From Nannocystis exedens (GTDB lineage: Bacteria; Myxococcota_A; Polyangia; Nannocystales; Nannocystaceae), in NCBI RefSeq assembly GCF_002343915.1, contig NZ_NETK01000001.1, forward strand, positions 4,350,001 to 4,414,000: DNA of 64,000 nt. Reading direction: 5' to 3'. Each line of letters opens with the position of its first letter. Within the stretch, counting starts at the first letter, position 1. Of the stretch, positions 17,427 to 26,300 are shown in pieces. The translations under genes were made by a program, and so were the position numbers. Below the pieces are notes generated by a model. The model searched no databases. It was not told where the DNA came from and was given only the letters and a program-made list of their open reading frames with translations.

Positions 17427-17695
17427 ACAAATTCTTAACACTGCTGCACGCAGGAGCTGTGCGGACGATTCGGTCACCGGCGCCGCTCGCGCTTCGACGT
17501 CGCGCGGGGCTCGGCGAGGCCGTCGAGCGTGGCGATGGCCTCGCGGCGGCGCCCCGACGACGCAGGCGAGCAGAAGCCGAACTCGCCCGGGAGGCGGATC
17601 GCGTGCGCGGCAGACGACTCTCCAACCATGGCATAGGACCTGTCTTTCAAGACAGCTACGAAGTTCTCCGGCCTGTTCCCGTCGCTGACAGCGCC

Positions 17696-18117
17696 TCAGG
17701 ACCCGGCGTCAGCCGGGCCATTCGAGCCTGCCCCCGTCGGGGCATCTCCGGGGTGGCGAAACGCTTCGAAGAGCGAGAGGGCGATCGCCAACACCACCGG
17801 CCCGAGCACCAGGCCGATGAGCCCGAAGATTTGCAAGCCGCCGAGCACCGCGAAGACGATGAAGAGTTCGTGCAGCTTGCCCGCTTGCCGACGAGCCGGG
17901 GCCGCAGGAAGTTGTCGACGAGGCCAATCAGGATCTCGCGGGTCTTGCGGTCGTGCAGCGGGATCGCGCTCGCCAATGCGGGCCGTACCATCCTCGCGTC
18001 GCGGAACAGATAGAACATGACGAACACGACGAACAGCGCCCGCACCAGCAGGCCGAGCACGTTGCCGAGGACACCGAGCGTCCTGTTGGCGAGCTGTACA
18101 CCGAGGCGGCGTGCCAC
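17696..18117 (-). pseudogene. AI-2E family permease remnant
   Basis: The minus strand reads LLVRALFVVFVMFYLFRDARM, typical of AI-2E/PerM permeases (a membrane helix followed by FLFRDG). It then jumps, apparently by internal deletion, to IGLVDNFLRPRLVGKRA, and continues after a frameshift as ELFIVFAVLGGLQIFGLIGL then VLGPVVLAIALSLFEAFRH, ending at TGA 17696-17698. Both halves are family-typical, but the central membrane helices are missing, so no working transporter can be made. Its 5' end is fused in frame to a wax-ester-synthase fragment. Confidence 0.7.
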
Positions 18118-18594
18118 GTCATGGGCATCGTCGGCGCTGCTCATCACCCGCTTCAGCACCGTGGCCATCGCCGCGCCGTCGATGCCGGCGTGATGCACCT
18201 TGCAGACGAGCGCGATGCGGCCGCCTTGCAGGCCCTCGGCGACGGTGATCTCCACAGCGACCGGACGCGGCTCATGTGGGTCGAGAGGATTTCGCCCACC
18301 AGGGACTCGAGGGCCCGCAGGTCGCCCGGGGACGCCAGCGTCGCTCGTCGCAGGTGACGCGATAGGTCGATATCAGGATCCTCGATCCACCCCGGATGGT
18401 GGAGATTGCACGGGGCGTCGACCACTCTTCGAGCGCGTACGACGGCTGCTCGAGCGCCGGATCCACCTCGTGCCGCTGCTCCGGGTAGAGTGTCCGCCCC
18501 GCATGCTCGACACGTCGACGAGCATGACCACGACGGCGTGCATCGACACCGACGGGGATTCCATGTACAGGAAACGGGCGTCGAGTCCGGTCAT
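18118..18594 (-). pseudogene. wax ester synthase/DGAT (WS/DGAT) N-terminal remnant
   Basis: Pieces of one WS/DGAT N-terminus are recognisable in three frames: MTGLDARFLYMESPSVSMHA (start at 18594), then HHPGWIEDPDIDLSRHLRRA with LRALESLVGEILS, then ITVAEGLQGGRIALVCKVHH followed by AGIDGAA, which contains the intact HHxxxDG acyltransferase motif. Frameshifts separate the pieces, and the C-terminal two thirds are gone, replaced by AI-2E permease sequence. Working homologues join fatty acyl-CoA to alcohols or diacylglycerol. This copy cannot be functional. Confidence 0.75.
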
Positions 18595-18882
18595 TGCTGC
18601 ATCGGAGGCTCGTCCCCCGCGCCCTCGCGGCGCAGTCCTCGGCACAAGCGTGGCCGCGAATATCGCGTGCGCCAGCGCCAGCCCGAGCGGAATCGCCGCC
18701 GCCAGCGCCAGCCCGACCTGCTCGAGCACCTCGGCCAGCGCGTCCTCCTCGACCGCCTCCCCGGCCTGCTCCTCCTCCTCTTCGTCGCGATAGACGATGA
18801 GGCCGGCCGTCCCGGCGACGACCACCAGGCTGAGCGCGGTCGACACGCCGATCCACCCCGCCACCCACGCCTTGAAATGCAT
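18595..18882 (-). pseudogene. N-terminal membrane part of a sensor kinase, fused to the WS/DGAT remnant
   Basis: From ATG 18882: a membrane helix (IGVSTALSLVVVAGTAGLIV), a short acidic loop (RDEEEEEQAGEAVEED), then ALAEVLEQVGLALAAAIPLG, a second helix. This is the TM-periplasm-TM pattern of small sensor histidine kinases. It runs directly into the WS/DGAT start without HAMP or kinase domains. Most likely a truncated gene; a small membrane protein in its own right cannot be excluded. Confidence 0.45.
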
Positions 18883-19262
18883 CCTCGACGCGCCGGTTCG
18901 TCCGGGACCGCGCCGACACGCGTGCGCTGGTCTTCATATGTCGCGCGAGGACGGAAAATTCCAAGACGAGGCGCCTCATGGACGCCGAGGTCGCGCGGCC
19001 GGTTCGGCGCGCTCGACAGAGTAATCACAGTTTCAAGCTCCGAAGAGTCTCGGAGTTGTTGCCTCGCGCCTCCCGCGACAGGCCCGCAAACGCGGCCCGA
19101 CGGGCCTCGTCGTCATCCTGGCCGCCGCCGGTGAAGCTCTGCGGTGTGGTCAAGGCCGGGCTGGAGGCGATGTAGTTTGAAACAAGTTTCACATGACCCA
19201 AGAGACATATCGTTTGTGCTTTAAACCATTGTGGGCGGCGCGGATTGATGTAATCTCGGTGA
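18883..19262 (+). other. gap between the pseudogene cluster and the Cys-rich lipoprotein gene
   Basis: About 380 bases with no convincing reading frame. AT content rises just before 19263 (for example around ACATATCGTTTGTGC at 19204), consistent with a promoter for the plus-strand lipoprotein gene, but no clear -35/-10 pair could be chosen. Confidence 0.5.
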
Positions 19263-20204
19263 ATGGAATTCACCTTCACTTCACGAACTTCTGTTCTTCC
19301 CTTTCTGATGGCCCTCATCACCGCTCCGCTGGCCTGCGGCGACGACAAGGGCGGCGAGACCGAGACGGGGGGCGTCACCGCCATGACCGTGGACACCACC
19401 CAATCGACCTCGACCACGGCGACGACGACGAACGAGGCCACCGGCACCACCGAGGACGAGACGACGACGACCACGGCCTCGCCGACGAGCACGGCTCCGC
19501 CGACGACGAGCCCGACGGCCACGACCGACGACACCACCACCGGCGGCGGCGCGGGCCAGTTCTGTCAGGAGTCCTGCGCCGGCGACGCCGATTGTACGAT
19601 CAATGGCGTCGACATGGGTTACACCTGCCAGAATAACCGCTGCGTCGACGAGGGCGCCAAGTGCTCGACCGACGAGCAGTGCAACGCCACCATCAGCGGA
19701 TGGGTCGTGGACTGCGCGGCGCAGGCCGAATGCATGGCCGGGTCGGCCTGTGTGGACATCGGCGGCGGCATGGGCAAATGCGCGATCGAGCCCAACGACG
19801 TCGTCATGTGCGCCACCCTGATGATGGAGGATGTCATGATCGACACGATCGAGGGCGATATGATGGTGACGGTCTGCGGCAGGACCGGGGCCAGGTGCGA
19901 AGACGAGGTCTGCTTCGACCCGTGCGAGGCGAACGCCGACTGTCCGGCGCAGGGCGGCCACCCCACGTGTAATGTCGGTACCGGGAAGTGCGAGTGCGCC
20001 AGCGACGACGACTGCAAGGGCTCCGGCATCGCCGGGTACGCGGTCTGCAACGGTGGCGTGTGCGGCTGCGGGCAGGACTCGGACTGCGCGGGTACCATGT
20101 ACTCCGACAAGTGCTACGACGGCGCCTGCGGCTGCTCGTCCGTCAACGCGTGCATGTCCGACGCGCTGTTCGACAACACGATGAAGGTCTGCGAGGGCGC
20201 CTGA
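19263..20204 (+). CDS. Cys-rich lipoprotein with a Thr-rich linker
   Basis: 313 residues. A signal peptide with lipobox APLAC (Cys25) is followed by a 65-residue linker of Thr, Ser, Ala and Glu, then about 210 residues with many regularly spaced cysteines. Repeated 'C..D.DC' units are visible (CAGDADCTI, CSTDEQC, CEANADCPA, CASDDDCKG, CGQDSDCAG), as in myxobacterial secreted proteins with EGF- or EB-module-like disulfide knots. It is probably anchored at the outer membrane. No enzyme motif is seen. It stands alone between pseudogenes, so its role is unknown. Confidence 0.85.
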   Translation: MEFTFTSRTSVLPFLMALITAPLACGDDKGGETETGGVTAMTVDTTQSTSTTATTTNEATGTTEDETTTTTASPTSTAPPTTSPTATTDDTTTGGGAGQFCQESCAGDADCTINGVDMGYTCQNNRCVDEGAKCSTDEQCNATISGWVVDCAAQAECMAGSACVDIGGGMGKCAIEPNDVVMCATLMMEDVMIDTIEGDMMVTVCGRTGARCEDEVCFDPCEANADCPAQGGHPTCNVGTGKCECASDDDCKGSGIAGYAVCNGGVCGCGQDSDCAGTMYSDKCYDGACGCSSVNACMSDALFDNTMKVCEGA

Positions 20205-20471
20205 CTCCGGTCCTCGGCCCGATCGGCGCGTGTCGTCGATCGGGTCCGCGGGGCCCTCCCCGTCCGCTCAGCCGCGGGCCCGCGGACGTTCGGAGGCGGG
20301 CGGCGGGACAGGGGCAGCGTACGCGGGGGGTCGTGGTGCTGGCGGGCCTGCGCGTGTGGCGTCTGCGGCGCGTCGACTCGAACCGAGGGATGTGGCGGCT
20401 CGCGCTTCACTGGCCCGCTCCTGGCTGTGCGGCCATCGGGTCGCCGTCGCGATACCGGCGCGGTTTTGCGC

Positions 20472-20816
20472 TCACGGATGGACGCGGACGAGGGCGACGA
20501 GGCCGTGTTCGCAGATGCGGAGGTCGAGCGGCCCGCGGACGGCGAGCAGGAGTGTCGCCCCGCCGGACACCTCCTCACGCAGGTCGGCCCGGGCGACCGC
20601 GGCCCCGCGCACGCTGACGAGCGAGGTGGGCTCGGCTCGGCGATCTCGCGCCGGTGATCGCCGGAGCCGAGCAGCACGAGCTCGACGTGAGTGCCGCGCA
20701 CGCCGGCGCGGTCGTCGCCGGAGCGCCACAATTGAGGTCTCGCGGCGACGTCGAGCGTCGCCAGCGCCGCCTCGACGGCAACGGGCGGCCGCTGCCGTCG
20801 TTGAACCGCGGTACAT
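20472..20816 (-). pseudogene. unrecognised decayed gene
   Basis: One frame upstream reads THVELVLLGSGDHRREIAEP, preceded by PVAVEAALATLDVAARPQLW. After a frameshift near 20640 another frame reads SLVSVRGAAVARADLREEV then GGATLLLAVRGPLDLRICEH, ending at 20472. Both segments look like genuine soluble protein rather than shadow frame, so I infer one small gene broken by a frameshift. No family is recognised. The remaining bases of 20205-21085 hold no other gene that I can support. Confidence 0.4.
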
Positions 20817-21085
20817 GCAGCCGAGCCCGTCGGGCTTCTATCGCCGCCACTGCCGCCGGCCCCAATTCACGATACCTGCCGACGGAGAGCCTTGTAGAGC
20901 CGTTCGAGGTCGAGCATCGGGGTTCACGAGCTGACCCTGCTCCGTGGGCCTCCGAGCGTTCTTGTCCTCGACACCTCGACGAAATCCCCTTTGAACCGCT
21001 CAGGCGCCGCCCTCGCCGAGCTTGCGCAGGACGACGAAGGGGACGATCGCCGTGGGCTGGGGTCGCGCATCGGCCATCGCATCGC

Positions 21086-22036
21086 TCAGGGCGCAGGTAC
21101 CCCCGTCTGGATCAGTCCGCCCGAATCGAAGGCCTCGCCGCATGACGGAAGCACGCACGCGATGTCCGGCGCGGGCAACCGCGTGTGCTCGGCGTTGAGG
21201 CAGGTCGCCCCGTTCGGATCCCATTCGGCCTCGACGGCATAGCTGGCGTCGGGCTCGGGCACCTGCACCCCGATCTCGTCGACCACGTGGATCATGACAT
21301 TGTCGGTCGTGTGTGGTATCCCGTCGCCGCAATAGTCCGCGCGCACCAGCCGGGTACACGTCTGGTGGTAATCCGCCAGTTTCCACGGGTGATAGCCCCA
21401 CTCCACGCACTTGCCGATCGCCGCGTCGCGGCAGGCCGCCGTCACCGCGTCGCTCACCGCCGCCACGCGGCTACCGGTCGTCGGGTCCCACACCGCGCCG
21501 ACCAGGATCGCCTGCGTCGGGCCGTTCGGCCCGTCGCACAACGGTTGCCACACACCCACGGCGTCCTTGACCTCGAGATCATATAGCCACACCTCCGATC
21601 CGGGGGCGAGCCGCGTGACGTTGGCGATCCGCAGCCTGCGATTCCGGTACACGTTGTCCCCGTTGTCGACGAGCCCGAAGCTCAGTACGGCCCCGACGAG
21701 CTGCGCGCCGCCGAAGACCGTCCCGCTCCCGTTCTTGGCCCGCAGCTCGCTGCCGGCGAGCCAGGCGTGCGTCACCGGGCCGCCCTGCCCCAACGTGAAC
21801 GACTCGAGGTCGACGTAATTACCGCTGTTCTCGTCGCCGTCGAGGCGGAATCCGTTGAGGCGGAATCCGTTGAGGCGAAACCCGTTGAAGCGGGTCCCGT
21901 TGAGGCGGAACCCGTTGGCCTCGAGCTCTCGCGCGCCGACCTCGTCGAGATCGTCGACCGCTCGGGGGGCCTCGTCCACATCGCAGGCCAACATCGCTCC
22001 CGCGATCCACACCGACGCCATTCGCTGACCGCTCAT
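21086..22036 (-). CDS. ADYC-domain lipoprotein with pentapeptide-like repeats
   Basis: 316 residues from ATG 22036. A short signal peptide (MASVWIAGAMLAC, lipobox Cys17) precedes four tandem 'F-R-L-N-G' units (FRLNGTRFNGFRLNGFRLNG), then a beta-rich domain ending with the RADYCGDG motif that names the ADYC family, followed by a Cys-containing tail (CLNAEHTR, CVLPSCGEAF). The repeats are encoded by nearly identical 15-nt DNA units at about 21838-21920. Proteins of this type are common and uncharacterised in myxobacteria. Surface location is inferred from the lipobox. Confidence 0.8.
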   Translation of the reverse strand: MSGQRMASVWIAGAMLACDVDEAPRAVDDLDEVGARELEANGFRLNGTRFNGFRLNGFRLNGFRLDGDENSGNYVDLESFTLGQGGPVTHAWLAGSELRAKNGSGTVFGGAQLVGAVLSFGLVDNGDNVYRNRRLRIANVTRLAPGSEVWLYDLEVKDAVGVWQPLCDGPNGPTQAILVGAVWDPTTGSRVAAVSDAVTAACRDAAIGKCVEWGYHPWKLADYHQTCTRLVRADYCGDGIPHTTDNVMIHVVDEIGVQVPEPDASYAVEAEWDPNGATCLNAEHTRLPAPDIACVLPSCGEAFDSGGLIQTGVPAP

Positions 22037-22210
22037 CGCCGCCACCTCGCCTGCGAACAGGATGAACCCGCTCACCTCGGCCGGCCCTCGTGATTGCCCG
22101 GACGACGTACGGACGCGGGCCGGCTGCCGACACCACATTCATGGTCGGCGCCATTGGTAAAAGTGCGCGGCCGTCGCAGCTCGACCCGCGGCGATCCTCC
22201 AGGACAAATG

Positions 22211-22232
22211 CTTGCGAGCTCGAGCTCGCAAG
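22211..22232. promoter_or_regulatory. 22-bp perfect palindrome
   Basis: CTTGCGAGCTC followed directly by its exact reverse complement. It lies about 175 nt upstream of the ADYC lipoprotein start in a gene-poor stretch. Possible operator for that gene or remnant of a terminator; there is no following T run on either side. Confidence 0.35.
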
Positions 22233-23333
22233 ATTCGTGCGAGTCCGACGCCCCGGGGCTGCCGCCCCCATCGGACCCCGGCACGCGCCGACTCGGCGTC
22301 ATTTGCACGTGCGGCCCAGTGGACGGATGGATGTCACCCGAAGCAGGGGCTCGCCACCAACGTCTTCCGCCGCGTGTCGTTCGGGGTGCACGCGACCGAG
22401 GTGTAGCCGAACCGCGGCTCGGCCGGGAACGCAGCTCGCCGCACGAGGACCAATGACCGAACCCGGCCTTTTGCTGCAGGCGGTGACTGTCCTCGTCGGT
22501 AATGAATAGCGAACCGAGCCCGCGCTCGCGGACCAGGGAAATACCACGGTACCGTGAGGACATCTCGGCGCGGGCCTGGGCTGAGTTCGGACGGTGGGAA
22601 TACCCGTGGGCGGCTGAGATCATGTGGAATGGCCACTGCTCATCACCCGAGCATTCGATCCAGCGCGTCGAACGGCGCGCCCTACGGGGGCTCTTCGTTT
22701 TTTTGATCGCGTCGCCGTCTTCTACGGGGGCCGCGCCCTTCGACGAGTAAGACTTTGGCGACAAGGAGCTCAAGCTCGGTGGCGCCGACGCCGGCGCCCC
22801 AGACCTTCGATTATTGCATCGACATCCAGGCCGCCAGGGAGGAGAGCGCGCGGGTTGCTGCCGAAGAGATGGCAAGGGCCGACGACTGCGGCTCGCAGAC
22901 TGGGTATAAATACTTGCTCACCGGTGCCGACTCGTTCCATCGAGCGAGCTCCAATCTCACCCGTTCGGCAGCCTGTTCCGCGCTCGCTCACGCGATCCGC
23001 CGAAGGCCCGCGACCGTCGTCCGCTCGGTCTTCTGGCCGTCAGCGCGACCAACTCCTCGAGCGCCGCCCGCTGGGCCTCGACCAGCAGGTCCGGCGGCGC
23101 GTCCGACCAGCGCACCGGCGGGAGCCATGCAAGAGGCCCTCTTGGACAGGTGTTCCGGACGCGACGAGCGGCTCAGATCCGAGCATGCAAGGCTTTTCGT
23201 CAGCGACCTGCCAGAGATGACCTGCGGGCCCGGCGCTGGACTCGTCGATCGTCGCACGACCGCGACTCGCCAGGAGTCCGCCCCTGCAGCCGAGGAGTTG
23301 ACGGCCGGCGCGATGTTCGATTGCCTGGGACAC
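22233..23333 (+). other. gene-poor gap before the giant kinase
   Basis: No convincing gene. The open frame that leads into the kinase from 22755 has no recognisable domain and unusual composition, so I do not extend the kinase into it. On the minus strand, 23035-23130 gives a coding-like snippet (DLLVEAQRAALEELVALTA) that may be a fragment of a lost gene. Confidence 0.4.
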
Positions 23334-26300
23334 ATGTTGAGCCTCGAGAAGTATGCTCTTACCGAGAAGATCTACGAAGGCTTGGCGACCGTCGTGTACC
23401 GCGGCCGGCGGAAGGAAGATGGCGCGAGGGTGGCGCTCAAGATCCTGAAGAACGACTACCCGAGCCCCGCGGAGATCGAGCGCCTCAGCCGCGAACACGC
23501 GCTGCTCAAGAGCGTCGACGTCCCGGGCATCCCGAGGGCCCTCGGCCTGGAAAAACACGGCGGGAGGTTGGCCCTGGCCATGGAGGAGCTGCCCGGGCGC
23601 CCGCTCGACGACGTGCTCCGATCTCAGCGGCTCGACCTCCCAGCTGTCTTGCGGATCGGCGCCTCCCTGTCCGGCGTGCTCGGGAGGCTCCACCTCTCCG
23701 GCGTCGTCCACAAGGACGTGAAGCCGCAGAACATCCTCGTCCGCCTGGATGTGGGCGAGGCCTCGCTCGTCGACCTCGGCGCCGCCGCACACCTGTCGCA
23801 AGACGCGCAGGAGCTCCCCGGTGTCGTCGAAGGGACCCTCGCGTACGTCGCCCCCGAGCAGACGGGGCGCATGAACCGGCGCGTCGATCACCGCGCCGAT
23901 CTCTACTCCCTCGGCGTCACGCTCTACGAGCTTCTGCTCGGCGCCTTGCCGTTCACCTCGACCGACCCCGTCGAGCTCGTGCATAGCCACGTCGCCCGGA
24001 TGCCGGCGCCGCCGCACGAACGCGATCCGAGCATTCCCCGTGTCGTCTCGGACATCGTCCTGAAGCTCCTGTCCAAGTCGTCCGAGGAGCGCTATCGCAC
24101 CGCCTTCGGCCTGCAAGCCGACCTCGAGGCGTGCCTCGCTCGCCTGAGCGAGGCCGGCTACATCGAGCCGTTCTCGCTCGGGCGGCGCGAGCAGTGCGCC
24201 GATCTGCGGCTGTCGGATCGCCTCTACGGACGCGACGTCGAGCGCCGCGCCGTGCTCGCCGCGTGGGAGCGCGCCGGCCGGGGGGCGCGCGAGCTCCTGC
24301 TCCTGGCCGGTCCCGCAGGCGTCGGGAAGTCGGTCCTCGTCGAGGAGCTCCGCGCCGACATCCTGCGTCGGGGCGGCTACTTCGTCGCCGGCAAATTCGA
24401 CCAGCTCAACCACAGCTCGCCTTACGCGCCGCTCGAGCACGCCTTCCGCGAGCTCGTCCGGCGCGTGCTGACCGAGCCCTCCGAGGTGCTCGAGGTCATC
24501 CGGGCGCGGCTCGTCCAGGCCCTCGGCCCCAACGGAAGGATTGTCGCCGACCTCGTCCCCGACGTCGAGCACATCATCGGCGCTCAGCCCCCCGTGCCGG
24601 AGCTCGGCCCGACCGAATCGCAGAACCGCTTCAACCTGGTCTTTCAGCGCTTCCTCGCCGCCTTCACCGCGCCCGACCGCCCCTTCACGCTTTTCCTCGA
24701 CGACCTGCAATGGGCCGATCCGGCCACGCTCAAGCTCCTCGGGGCCCTCATGACCGACCCGGAGAGCGCGCACCTGCTCGTGCTCTCGGCCTACCGCGAC
24801 GGCGAGGTCGATGATACCCACCCGCTCGCGCTCGCCCTGGCCCAGCTCCGCAGGAGCGGGGTCCCCGTCTCCGTGGTGCCGCTCGCGCCGCTCGGCGAGG
24901 CCGAGGTCGCCGCGTTCATCGCGGACACGCTCGGCTGCGGGGCCGCGCAGGTCGAGCCGCTCGCCGCGCTCCTGTCCGAGAAGACAGGCGGCAACCCGTT
25001 CTTCGTCGGTCAGCTCCTCCGCGGGCTGTTCCGCGACGGGCTCATCACATTCGACGCGAGCCGCGGCACGCTCTCATGGGACCTCGATGCCATTCGCGCG
25101 TCGACCGACGACGACGTGGTCGCGTTCGTCACGGACAAGCTGCGGGCGCTCTCGCCGAGCGCGCAGCGCGCCCTCGAGCTGGCGGCTTGCGTCGGCCACC
25201 GGTTCGACCTCGAGACGCTCTCGGCCCTGCTCGGGCAGACCCCCGCCGACGTGACACGGGCGCTGGAGGAAGCGATGCACGCAGGCTTCGTCTCGCCGGT
25301 CGAGCCGGACGGCCCTCCGCCTCGCGCCACGCGGTTCCGTGAGGAGCCGCCCGCGCCCGCTCCGCCGCGCCCGCGCGTCCATCGATTCCTCCACGATCGC
25401 ATCCAGCAGGCCGCCTACGCGCTGATCGGCGAGGAACAGCGCAGGGGGGTGCACCTCCGGATCGGCCGCCTACTCCGCGCCCGGCTCGGCGCTGATTCCC
25501 GCGACGACGAGCTCTTCGCGGTCGTCCACCACGAGAACCTCGGCGCCGCCCTCATCCGCGACCCCGAGGAGCGGCTCGACCTCGTCCGGCTCAACGTGGC
25601 CGCTGCCAGGAGGGCCAAGGCCGCGACAGCCTTCGCCGCGGCGAGTGATTACTTCGACCACGCCGTGGCGCTCCTCGACGGGACGACCTGGGAGCGGGAG
25701 CACGAGCGGACATTCGCGATCCACGCCGAGCAGGCGGAATGTGCATACCTGTGCGGCCGCTTCGAGGCCGCCGAGGCCCTGTCTCAGGCGCTCCTCGCGC
25801 GCGCCCGATCGCTCACGGAGCGGATCGTCGTCGAGCGCCGCCGCATGGAGCTGCGCGCCACTCTCGGTCGCTTCGCGGAGGCGGTCGAGATCGGTCTTGC
25901 CGTCGTCGGCCAGCTCGGAATTCACATCCCGGACAGCGAGGAGGCGCGCGGCGTGGTCCTCGTGCGGCAGCTCGCCGAGATCGACGCCATCGTCGGCGAC
26001 CGGCCGGTGGAGGGGCTCCTCCACGAGAAGACGCTGGCGAACCTCGAGGTCGAGACGCTGCAGGACCTCCTGATGATCCTGTGCGGCGCCGGATACTACG
26101 TCAGCCCCACCGCCTACGCTCTCCCCGCGATCGAGCTGGTCATCCTGTCCTTGCAGCACGGCCATTCGCCGTACAGCCCGGTCGCCTACATGGCATACGC
26201 GTTCGTCCTCACCGCGCTGCTCGGCCAGCACCGGCGCGCCGAAGCCTTCGGCGAGCTCGCCCTGGCGCTCCAGAGCAAGTACCCGAATCCGCAGACGGAG

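Noticed and set aside
22755..23333. N-terminal extension of the giant kinase to 22755
   Set aside because: No domain, odd composition, and kinase homology begins right after 23334.
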